A stretch of DNA of 5,879 bases from Chloroflexota bacterium. Lineage in GTDB: Bacteria > Chloroflexota > Anaerolineae > Anaerolineales > UBA11579. Under the pieces are notes generated by a model, which ran no database searches, was not told where the DNA came from, and saw only the letters and a list, made by a program, of their open reading frames with translations. Below, one piece after another: positions 1 to 5,726 of the stretch. The first letter of the stretch is position 1; each line of letters starts with the position of its first letter. The stretch covers positions 1 to 5,879 of the forward strand of contig JAUWSD010000083.1 in the NCBI GenBank assembly GCA_030610225.1, written 5' to 3'. The position numbers and the translations under genes are program-made.

Positions 1-155
1 AAGGCTGAAAAAATGAGAAAAAGGAGTAAAAATATAGTAATTAATTTAGGTTTTATTTTCATAATTTTCTCCACATGAATAAATTACTTGATTGTTGCTA
101 AGTATTTTTAATAAAAATATTAAAATAAATTATATCAGTAGAGAAAAGTGAAAAT
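1..155. other. AT-rich intergenic stretch, no supportable gene
   Basis: This is very AT-rich sequence downstream of the amylase terminator. I see no recognisable gene on either strand. There is a 7-bp AT-only inverted repeat (arms 103-109 and 113-119), but with no GC core it is unlikely to terminate transcription. A 21-codon ATG frame at 13-78 on the plus strand has a basic start and hydrophobic residues but no good ribosome-binding site, and is not annotated. Confidence 0.6.
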
Positions 156-189
156 ATAAAACCTCCCGAATTATTTCGGGAGGTTTTAT
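156..189 (-). terminator. Intrinsic terminator of the amylase gene, probably bidirectional
   Basis: A perfect 15-bp stem (156-170 pairing with 175-189) closes on a 4-nt loop (TTAT). The GC core is CCTCCCG/CGGGAGG, and A/T runs flank it on both sides. Read on the minus strand, the hairpin begins 17 nt after the amylase stop codon and runs into a U-rich tail (TTTTATATTTTC), the standard form of a Rho-independent terminator. The T run on the plus-strand side (TTTTATT) means it could also stop transcription arriving from the left. Confidence 0.92.
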
Positions 190-206
190 TGCACTGATTC
201 ATAGTT

Positions 207-1892
207 CTATTCATTAATAATCTGAAGCACCAAGACCTGATATGCCTCCAAAGCCTCGACCGGCACATACCCGCTAATTGTCCCATCAATGACCTCAAAG
301 CCACTGGCCATCGTATCATCCAGCAGGGAGACCAGGCGGTAAGAGCCATCTGGTAGTTGGTCTTCGTCAAAACCTAGCGAGAAGGAATCTACTGGTGCTC
401 CTGCCAAATTTATCAAAACCAGGATGGTGTCATCATCACTAGTGCGCAGCATTGAAAAGATCGCCTTGCTGTCTGTATCCACGTCGACAATATAGGTGTC
501 TCCGACTCTGAGGGCGATGTGGTCATTGCGTAGGTGGATCAATTGGCGGTACCAAGAAAGCAAAGAGTCGGGGTCATCGGTTTGGTATGAAACGCTAATA
601 TCACCGTAATAATCATCATTGATGCGCCAGGGCTTCCCGCTGGTAAAGCCAGCATTGGTTTGATTGCTCCATTGCATCGCTGTCCGGATGTCCTCATCTG
701 GCTTCATGCCGGACATCCCGATCTCTTCACCATAGTATAAGAAAGGTACGCCTGGGCCAGTAAGCAGTAAAGCTGCTGCAATCTTATTCTTATCCTCACT
801 TTTGATCTGAGACATCAGTCGGTTCTGGTCGTGGTTGGTCAGGAATGAGCCGAATTGCATAGATGGATAACGGTCAATATCATTGCTGATAACTGTCTTG
901 AGCTGGGTAACCACGCCGTTCTTAGCAGCTCGCAGGTAGGCTGATGCAAGATCAAAATTGAAGGCAAGGTCGAGTTCATCGCCTTCCAGGTATTCAATCA
1001 CATTGGCTGAGATATCCCAAATCTCGCCGATCATCATGGCGTTTGAATTGATTTCTTGATAGAAAGTTCTGAAACTTTTCCACCAATCATGGGTCTCTGG
1101 TGTGTTTGAAAAATCACTGCCATCCTCGATCAAATGTCGGGCAGCATCCAAGCGGAATCCATCTACCCCAACCTCATAGAGCCAAAAGCCTGCGATTTGA
1201 TAGATCTCTTCAGTGACTACCTCGCTACGAAGGTTCAGATCAGGCATTCCTTCCCAAAAGAGGCCATAATAATAATCGCCAGTCGGATTCCATTTATGCC
1301 AATCAGCTATGGGGGGGCGAGTTTCCTGCCAATTATAATATTCTCTATATTCAGATTCTGGATCAGTAGAAGCCTGGAACCATGCATGTTTTGTAGAAGT
1401 GTGGTTGATCACCAGGTCAATGATCACCGTGATACCACGATTGTGAGCTTCCTCCAAAAAGACTTTGAAATCCTTCATTGAACCATAATCTGGGTTAATG
1501 TCATAATAATCAGTCACATCGTAACCATGATATGAGGGGCTGGGATTGATCGGCATCAACCAGATCCCGGTAATTCCCAGGTCATCGGATGTGGCGGGGT
1601 CGCCATCATTGAGATAGTCCAATTTCTCTGTCAGGCCCTGAAAATCTCCGACTCCATTGCCATCGCTGTCATAAAAACTGCGCACAAAGATCTCATAAAA
1701 GACAGTGTCATTCCACCAGGGGTATCCTTCACTGCCTTCAAGCTTAGTGCTCAATGGGATATATGCCGCTGGATCTGATGTGTAATTATCGGGGGGTATC
1801 CCAATATCAAGGATGTTATTATCCTTTTCTCCACTGCAGGCAGATAAGAAAAATAGCATCACCAAAATTATTAAGAAAGAAAAACGCTTCAT
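207..1892 (-). CDS. GH13 alpha-amylase family lipoprotein
   Basis: This 561-aa secreted glycoside hydrolase likely cleaves alpha-1,4 bonds of starch or maltodextrins while anchored to the outer face of the membrane. Residues 1-19 are a lipoprotein signal (basic MKR, hydrophobic run, lipobox LSAC with Cys19). The GH13 (beta/alpha)8 barrel spans about 60-460. Conserved regions are all intact: I, DLVINH (159-164); II, GFRLDAARH with Arg247 and nucleophile Asp249; III, IGEIW with acid/base Glu290; IV, TNHD with Asp355. A DSDGNGVGD calcium-type loop lies at 75-83. Region V reads MPDLN (216-220), which in the family marks the group between oligo-1,6-glucosidases and neopullulanases (often assigned GH13_36). 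A beta-rich C-terminal domain covers about 475-561. The start at 1892 is chosen because AAGGAG lies 7 nt upstream and the signal peptide begins there. An in-frame ATG at 1940 would add 16 polar and basic residues. The gene is monocistronic and diverges from the hydrolase. Exact specificity (alpha-amylase, neopullulanase or alpha-glucosidase) cannot be fixed by eye. Confidence 0.95.
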   Translation of the reverse strand: MKRFSFLIILVMLFFLSACSGEKDNNILDIGIPPDNYTSDPAAYIPLSTKLEGSEGYPWWNDTVFYEIFVRSFYDSDGNGVGDFQGLTEKLDYLNDGDPATSDDLGITGIWLMPINPSPSYHGYDVTDYYDINPDYGSMKDFKVFLEEAHNRGITVIIDLVINHTSTKHAWFQASTDPESEYREYYNWQETRPPIADWHKWNPTGDYYYGLFWEGMPDLNLRSEVVTEEIYQIAGFWLYEVGVDGFRLDAARHLIEDGSDFSNTPETHDWWKSFRTFYQEINSNAMMIGEIWDISANVIEYLEGDELDLAFNFDLASAYLRAAKNGVVTQLKTVISNDIDRYPSMQFGSFLTNHDQNRLMSQIKSEDKNKIAAALLLTGPGVPFLYYGEEIGMSGMKPDEDIRTAMQWSNQTNAGFTSGKPWRINDDYYGDISVSYQTDDPDSLLSWYRQLIHLRNDHIALRVGDTYIVDVDTDSKAIFSMLRTSDDDTILVLINLAGAPVDSFSLGFDEDQLPDGSYRLVSLLDDTMASGFEVIDGTISGYVPVEALEAYQVLVLQIINE

Positions 1893-1899
1893 TATATTT

Positions 1900-1905
1900 C
1901 TCCTT
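1900..1905 (-). promoter_or_regulatory. Ribosome-binding site fixing the amylase start
   Basis: On the minus strand AAGGAG lies 7 nt before the ATG at 1892. It selects this codon over the in-frame ATG at 1940. A second and stronger core, AGGAGG (complement of 1914-1919), lies 21 nt before the ATG. It can pair with CCTCC (complement of 1925-1929) in a small leader hairpin, and no start codon is suitably placed for it. Confidence 0.8.
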
Positions 1906-2059
1906 ATCTTTATCCTCCTGAAAGGGAGGTTTATATTCAAAATAGCTATTAAAATAATTGTAATGCAACCAGTTGGATTGTGCGAATCTCATCCGTACGA
2001 TGTGGAATTGAGCTGACCAGCAGCAAATATTCTTATCCTACGATCTGCTGCAATGTAGA

Positions 2060-2077
2060 TGTGATTATTGTGATTAT
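2060..2077. repeat. Tandem 9-bp direct repeat
   Basis: TGTGATTAT occurs twice back to back in the divergent intergenic region. It may be half of a regulator site or simple slippage in AT-rich DNA. There is no further evidence for function. Confidence 0.6.
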
Positions 2078-2100
2078 TTAGTGAATGCGATGTTGGGGTG

Positions 2101-2116
2101 TGTAAAAGCCTTTACA
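2101..2116. promoter_or_regulatory. Operator-like inverted repeat in the divergent region
   Basis: The arms TGTAAA and TTTACA are separated by AGCC, giving a 16-bp near-palindrome. Helix-turn-helix dimers of the LacI type bind palindromes of this general kind, and LacI-type regulators often control amylase genes. The spacing differs from a standard catabolite-response element, and no regulator gene lies in the window. The site is 209 bases upstream of the amylase start and 139 bases upstream of the hydrolase start, so it could serve either. The symmetry is seen directly; the role is inferred. Confidence 0.35.
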
Positions 2117-2192
2117 GCATCTTTTTTCATAATGAGAGTTTACTAGAAAAATTTGATGAAACGAAGCTGCTTATGATGAATTTGCATAAAAT

Positions 2193-2206
2193 CTTAATAT
2201 ATTAAG
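2193..2206. repeat. Perfect 14-bp AT-rich palindrome upstream of hydrolase
   Basis: The sequence CTTAATATATTAAG is its own reverse complement and lies 48 bases before the hydrolase start, where a core promoter would be expected. It may be an operator overlapping the promoter, or a chance palindrome in AT-rich DNA. A further TTAAG occurs at the hydrolase ribosome-binding site side (2240-2244 region). Confidence 0.4.
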
Positions 2207-2254
2207 CTATTATATTTAAGAATGGTAGTGTAGTGATATTTAAGAGGTGACATA

Positions 2255-3040
2255 ATGCCCAGAATCCATGTCAATGATATTGAATTGTATTATGAGGAAT
2301 ACGGACAGGGGCAACCTGTCCTGTTGATCCATGGTTTGGGATCCAGCTCTTTGGACTGGGAAAGACAGACGCCCGTCTTTTCTGATAAATATAAAGTGGT
2401 CGCCCTTGACCTGCGGGGTCATGGACAAACAGATAAACCACCAGGCCCTTACAGTATGTCTATCTTTGCTAATGATGCTGCCGAATTGATCAAGTCGCTG
2501 GGTCTTGGACCTGTACATGTGGTCGGTATCTCTCTTGGAGGGATGGTCACTTTTCAACTGGCAGTTGATAGCCCCAATTTGGTGAAGAGCATGGTGATAG
2601 TTAACACCAATCCTGAATTTCTGGTTCAGACCATAAAGGACCATTGGCAGGTATTCATGCGAACAATGCTCGTCCGCTTATTTGGGATGCGAAAGATGGG
2701 GGAAGTTTTGAGTAAACGCTTGTTTTCAAAACCTGAGCAAGAATACTTGAGAAATGAGTTTATTGAGAGATGGTCAAAGAATGACCCAAAAGCTTATATT
2801 GCTTCAATGCGTACGATCATAAATTGGAGTGTGGCTGATCAACTACAAAACATTGATATTCCAACTTGTGTAATAGCAGCAGATGAAGATTACACATCTG
2901 TAGATTCTAAAAAATCATATGTGGACAGGATGCCGCAGGCAGAGCTGGTTGTGATCGAGGATTCCCGGCATGCTACCCCAGTGGAGCATCCAGAAGAATT
3001 CAATCAGGAAGTGATTTTATTTCTCTCAAAACAAGTGTGA
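2255..3040 (+). CDS. Alpha/beta-fold hydrolase
   Basis: This 261-aa cytosolic serine hydrolase has the alpha/beta hydrolase-1 fold. There is no signal peptide or membrane segment. The oxyanion-hole motif HGLG is at 26-29, DLRGHG at 52-57, and the nucleophile elbow GISLGG at 91-96 places the catalytic Ser at 93. The likely acid is Asp212 in AADEDYT (Asp210 is the alternative), and the base is His239 in DSRHATP. Residues about 120-195 would form the variable lid that sets specificity. The length is normal for esterases, enol-lactone hydrolases and related enzymes, and the substrate cannot be assigned. AGAGGTGA ends 4 nt before the ATG and supports this start. The gene stands alone: the amylase diverges upstream, and the ABC operon downstream has its own promoter, so no functional link to either is implied. 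Confidence 0.93.
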   Translation: MPRIHVNDIELYYEEYGQGQPVLLIHGLGSSSLDWERQTPVFSDKYKVVALDLRGHGQTDKPPGPYSMSIFANDAAELIKSLGLGPVHVVGISLGGMVTFQLAVDSPNLVKSMVIVNTNPEFLVQTIKDHWQVFMRTMLVRLFGMRKMGEVLSKRLFSKPEQEYLRNEFIERWSKNDPKAYIASMRTIINWSVADQLQNIDIPTCVIAADEDYTSVDSKKSYVDRMPQAELVVIEDSRHATPVEHPEEFNQEVILFLSKQV

Positions 3041-3060
3041 AACACATGTTTGATGAAAAG

Positions 3061-3068
3061 AAGGAGGT
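3061..3068 (+). other. Orphan perfect Shine-Dalgarno sequence
   Basis: AAGGAGGT, a full match to the anti-Shine-Dalgarno end of 16S rRNA, lies 21 bases after the hydrolase stop. No reading frame of useful length starts behind it. The only non-ATG options (ATA at 3073, TTG at 3081) run for 4 and 8 codons. It may be a remnant of a lost gene or chance. Confidence 0.4.
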
Positions 3069-3108
3069 TAAAATACAGATTTGCTAATAATTTTTCATGA
3101 TGGGTGAC

Positions 3109-3133
3109 AAATGCCATGTTGACATTGGCATTT
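3109..3133. promoter_or_regulatory. Operator-like inverted repeat over the ABC promoter
   Basis: The perfect 8-bp arms AAATGCCA (3109-3116) and TGGCATTT (3126-3133) are separated by 9 bases, so equivalent positions in the two half-sites are about 17 bp apart. The -35 box TTGACA (3119-3124) lies inside the central spacer, and the right arm covers the promoter spacer. A dimeric regulator bound here would block RNA polymerase, which suggests repression of the importer. No regulator gene is in the window. As RNA the repeat could also form a weak hairpin after the hydrolase gene, but it lacks a clean U run. Confidence 0.6.
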
Positions 3134-3147
3134 CAGTTCTATATACT
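3119..3147 (+). promoter_or_regulatory. Sigma-70-type promoter of the amino acid ABC operon
   Basis: A consensus -35 (TTGACA, 3119-3124), a 17-nt spacer, and a -10 of TATACT (3142-3147, one mismatch to TATAAT) form a strong housekeeping promoter. Transcription should start near 3153-3156, leaving a leader of about 32 nt before the receptor ATG. It is the best promoter in the window and implies that the importer is transcribed independently of the upstream hydrolase. Confidence 0.8.
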
Positions 3148-3186
3148 AAATTTATTAGTTCTTAAACTTTCTATCGGAGGAAAGAT

Positions 3187-4041
3187 ATGTCAAAAAAGAT
3201 ATTTTTGTTTACCATATTAGTACTTGCTTTAATGTTGGCCGCCTGCGGTTCTGCTGATCCTGCAGGTTGTTTGGGAACTGCAGAAGATGCTCTGCATGAC
3301 CTTGAATGCAGGGAAGTTACGATCGCGGTTGAAAATGCATATCTGCCTTTCAACTATATTGTGATCGGTGAAAATGAGCCTGCAGGTTGGGACTATGATG
3401 CATGGGAAGAAATTTGCACCCGCTTGCACTGCACCCCAGTATTTGTTGAGGCAGTTTGGGATGGCATGATCCTGGCAGTTTCAGTCGGACAATTTGACGC
3501 AGCAGGTGATGGAATTACTATCACAGATGATCGTGCAGAGATCGTTGATTTCTCAAGAGGATATATTGCCTTAGAACAGAGGTTGCTTGTCCGTCTTGAT
3601 GAAGACCGCTTCTCAAGTATTGAAGAAATAGTAGCAAATGAAGAATTCGTACTTGGCACTCAAGTTGGTACAACTAATTATGAAGTTGCAGCTACCTATT
3701 TGCCTGAAGATAGGATCGAAGCATTTGAGACATTCCCCTTTGCAATCCAGGCATTGATCTCTGGTGATGTTGACGCGATCATCATAGATGATGTTGCTGG
3801 TCAAGGATACATGGGAGAGAATGCCGATCTGGTTAAGCTGGTTGGAGATTCAATGTCCAGCGACTGGCTTGGATTCATCTATCCAAAAGGTAGTGACCTG
3901 GTTGATGTGGTAGATGACGCTTTGAATTCAATGATCGCAGATGGATTTATTGATACGATTAACACAAAATATTTTGGCTCAGACTTTGTAATATCATATG
4001 ATGATATTGGTGATGGTGCCTATGCAGAGCCTGAGGAATAA
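3187..4041 (+). CDS. Amino acid ABC transporter substrate-binding lipoprotein (family 3)
   Basis: This 284-aa extracellular receptor captures a polar amino acid or related solute and delivers it to the permease encoded next. Residues 1-20 are a lipoprotein signal with lipobox LAAC and Cys20. The family 3 solute-binding domain covers about 43-265: the first strand and ligand loop is VTIAVENAYLPFNY (44-57), followed by GWDYDAWEEI (67-76). TITDDRAEIVDFS (111-123) contains Arg116, the position that normally holds the ligand carboxylate. GTQVGTTNYE (157-166) is the hinge/lobe-2 motif. VDAIIIDD (195-202) supplies the usual acidic residue for the ligand amine. Four cysteines (28, 41, 77, 82) occur in the mature N-terminal lobe and could form disulfides. 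The C-terminal tail is strongly acidic. GGAGG at 3176-3180 sits 6 nt before the ATG. The ligand is not determinable from sequence by eye. Confidence 0.94.
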   Translation: MSKKIFLFTILVLALMLAACGSADPAGCLGTAEDALHDLECREVTIAVENAYLPFNYIVIGENEPAGWDYDAWEEICTRLHCTPVFVEAVWDGMILAVSVGQFDAAGDGITITDDRAEIVDFSRGYIALEQRLLVRLDEDRFSSIEEIVANEEFVLGTQVGTTNYEVAATYLPEDRIEAFETFPFAIQALISGDVDAIIIDDVAGQGYMGENADLVKLVGDSMSSDWLGFIYPKGSDLVDVVDDALNSMIADGFIDTINTKYFGSDFVISYDDIGDGAYAEPEE

Positions 4042-4073
4042 ATAAAGCTCTGATTATCCATAAGTAATAAGAT

Positions 4074-4099
4074 ACCGGTGGGGTAATAACTCCACCGGT
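4074..4099 (+). promoter_or_regulatory. Stable hairpin between receptor and permease genes
   Basis: A 10-bp stem (4074-4083 with 4090-4099, one G-T pair) of arms ACCGGTGGGG and CTCCACCGGT closes on the 6-nt loop TAATAA. It starts 32 nt after the receptor stop and ends 29 nt before the proposed permease start. The tail after it (TTCTTGC) is only a weak U run, so partial termination or 3'-end protection is more likely than full termination. Such hairpins are common after binding-protein genes and let receptor mRNA exceed permease mRNA. Confidence 0.8.
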
Positions 4100-4116
4100 T
4101 CTTGCATATTCTGATC

Positions 4117-4122
4117 AAGGAG
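4117..4122 (+). promoter_or_regulatory. Ribosome-binding site deciding the permease TTG start
   Basis: AAGGAG lies 6 nt before the TTG at 4129. The upstream in-frame TTG at 4102 has only the hairpin and its tail in front of it and no ribosome-binding site, so 4129 is preferred. Confidence 0.8.
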
Positions 4123-4128
4123 AAGATA

Positions 4129-4962
4129 TTGGGCGATTTATATCACTCTCAAAAACAATTTGATCCGCCTGAAGAGATTGTTGACGAATCACAGATTAAA
4201 ACATGGAGGTCCCATCCATGGTGGTTGTATTTATTAATCGTAATTTTGATAGCAACTGCTGTGGGTATTTATACTCAAGAAAATCTTCAGGAAGCTTTTA
4301 TGTTTATTATTCGGGGGATTGGCGTAACAGTAATAATAGCGATAGTTTCATATTTAATAGCAATTTTGCTGGGTTTGTTAACTGGACTGGGCAGAATTTC
4401 CAGAAATGTATTTGTAAATAATATTGCTACCTTTTATGTAGAATTTCTCAGGGGCATCCCCATGCGGGTTTTAATATTTTTTATTGCTCTCGTTGGGGTC
4501 CCCGTTGTAGTTGATTGGATGAATGCATTGGGAATACCAATAGAGAACAAGGATATTCCGATGGAGGCCAGGGCAGTTATTGCTCTTTCAGTGACTTATG
4601 GGGCATTCCTGGCTGAAATTTTCCGGGCTGGTATCCAATCGATTGGCAGGGGGCAAATGGAAGCAGCGAGATCACTGGGCATGTCATTTGGGAAGGCAAT
4701 GAGATATGTGATCCTTCCACAGGCTGTCAGGAATGTCCTGCCTGCATTGGGCAATGACTTTGTAGCAATGGTGAAGGATTCCTCGCTGGTGTCTCTACTT
4801 GCAGTTGGTGACATTACATATATGGCCAAAGTATATTCAGGTAGTACATTTAGATTCCGTGAAGCTTACACAATTCTGTCTCTTTCATATCTGACCATGA
4901 CAGTTGTTCTGTCCAGGATCATGAATCGCATAGAAAAAAGGATGAGGACCGATGGCAGATAA
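4129..4962 (+). CDS. Amino acid ABC transporter permease (TTG start)
   Basis: This 277-aa inner-membrane channel subunit belongs to the His/Glu/Gln/Arg/opine permease family and pairs with the ATPase that follows. About 30 polar cytosolic residues come first, then membrane segments near 31-48, 62-88, 112-128, 148-168 and 245-264, with a further hydrophobic stretch near 215-226. The family motif [11 protein letters not shown] is at 104-114. The cytoplasmic coupling (EAA) loop is at about 175-199, with core [13 protein letters not shown] and then [20 protein letters not shown] at 216-230 is also typical. Only one permease is present, so it probably forms a homodimer. The start is a TTG chosen for the AAGGAG 6 nt upstream; a TTG at 4102 would add nine residues and abut the hairpin. 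The gene ends 11 nt inside the ATPase gene, so translation of the two is probably coupled. Confidence 0.93.
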   Translation: MGDLYHSQKQFDPPEEIVDESQIKTWRSHPWWLYLLIVILIATAVGIYTQENLQEAFMFIIRGIGVTVIIAIVSYLIAILLGLLTGLGRISRNVFVNNIATFYVEFLRGIPMRVLIFFIALVGVPVVVDWMNALGIPIENKDIPMEARAVIALSVTYGAFLAEIFRAGIQSIGRGQMEAARSLGMSFGKAMRYVILPQAVRNVLPALGNDFVAMVKDSSLVSLLAVGDITYMAKVYSGSTFRFREAYTILSLSYLTMTVVLSRIMNRIEKRMRTDGR

Positions 4963-5689
4963 CATAATAGAGATCAAAGATCTATATCGTTACTTTGGAA
5001 AAGTAAAAGCACTTGATGGCGTCAGCTTGAATGTTAAACGCGGATCAGTTGTAGTCGTGATAGGTCCAAGCGGCTCTGGCAAGTCAACTATGCTAAGATG
5101 CATAAATCATCTTGAAGTTCCGACCAGCGGTGAAGTTTGGATCGATGGTGTTTGTCTGGAATCAAAGCATGAAAAGCTGGATAACATCAGAGCAGATATT
5201 GGGATGGTATTTCAATTATTCAATCTTTTCCCACACCTGACTGCGCTGGAGAATATTACCATGGCTCAAAAGGCTGTTCGCAAACGCTCTGAAGCAGAAG
5301 CAAGAGAGATCGCCTTGCAGAAATTGGAGAGGGTGGGGATCCTGGAAAAGGCTGATGTTTATCCAGATAATCTCTCGGGTGGACAGCAGCAGCGTGTGGC
5401 AATCGCGAGGGCTTTGGCAATGGACCCGAAGATCATGCTCTTTGACGAGCCAACCAGTGCCCTTGACCCGGAAATGATCAAAGAAGTATTGGACGTGATG
5501 TTGGACTTGGCTGAAGAAGGTATGACGATGGTCGTGGTCACGCATGAGATGAGTTTTGCAAGAGCAGCTGCTGATGAGATCATCTTTATGGATGAAGGAA
5601 AGATCGTAGAACAAACCACTCCAGACGGGCTCTTTAACAACCCGCAGCACGAACGCACAAAATTATTCCTGTCCCAAATCCTTGATTAG
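4952..5689 (+). CDS. Amino acid ABC transporter ATP-binding protein
   Basis: This 245-aa cytosolic ATPase of the polar amino acid uptake family (GlnQ/HisP-like) forms a dimer that powers the importer. All catalytic motifs are intact: Walker [10 protein letters not shown] (38-46), Q-loop Gln88 in [12 protein letters not shown], signature LSGGQ (141-145), Walker B IMLFDE with Asp165 and Glu166, D-loop SALD (169-172) and switch His198 in VTHEM. The FQLFNLFPH sequence is characteristic of this subfamily. The length is typical, with no C-terminal regulatory domain of the MetN or MalK kind. The ATG overlaps the permease end by 11 nt. AGGATGAGGA upstream gives a close ribosome-binding site within the permease codons. 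It is the third gene of the importer operon, and no clear terminator lies in the 37 bases before the next gene. Confidence 0.96.
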   Translation: MADNIIEIKDLYRYFGKVKALDGVSLNVKRGSVVVVIGPSGSGKSTMLRCINHLEVPTSGEVWIDGVCLESKHEKLDNIRADIGMVFQLFNLFPHLTALENITMAQKAVRKRSEAEAREIALQKLERVGILEKADVYPDNLSGGQQQRVAIARALAMDPKIMLFDEPTSALDPEMIKEVLDVMLDLAEEGMTMVVVTHEMSFARAAADEIIFMDEGKIVEQTTPDGLFNNPQHERTKLFLSQILD

Positions 5690-5726
5690 CAGGAACTCTT
5701 ATAAACATACTGAGTTAATTAAATTA

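Larger units (their letters stand above)
1893..2254. other. Divergent intergenic region between amylase and hydrolase genes
   Basis: This 362-base gap should carry the promoters of both divergent genes, but I cannot point to a convincing -35/-10 pair for either. On the minus strand the best partial match is TTGCAT (complement of 1966-1971 region) ahead of AT-rich sequence. On the plus strand TTGCAT at 2182-2187 precedes TATTAT at 2208-2213, but the 20-nt spacing is poor. The region does hold an inverted repeat (2101-2116), a tandem 9-mer (2060-2077) and a perfect 14-bp palindrome (2193-2206), each listed separately. No small gene with a credible ribosome-binding site was found. Confidence 0.6.

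Noticed and set aside
13..78. 21-codon plus-strand frame with basic start and hydrophobic body
   Set aside because: No good ribosome-binding site, very AT-rich region in which such residues arise by chance, and no recognisable family.
103..119. AT-only inverted repeat (7-bp arms)
   Set aside because: No G-C pairs, so unlikely to form a stable terminator; expected by chance in this base composition.
1134..1481. 115-codon plus-strand frame opposite the amylase gene, and the other long antisense frames in the window
   Set aside because: They lie wholly within strongly supported genes on the other strand, lack ribosome-binding sites and show no domain features.
1893..1940. Earlier amylase start at the ATG ending at 1940
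   Set aside because: It would place 16 polar, basic residues before a complete lipoprotein signal peptide and has no matching ribosome-binding site at proper spacing.
3029..3051. Hairpin straddling the hydrolase stop codon (9 pairs, one A-A mismatch, 3-nt loop)
   Set aside because: Weak stem and no T run after it, so not supported as a terminator.
5682..5711. Possible promoter for the acyltransferase (TTGATT, 18 nt, CATACT)
   Set aside because: Only four of six matches in each box, and it would leave almost no leader before the ATG.
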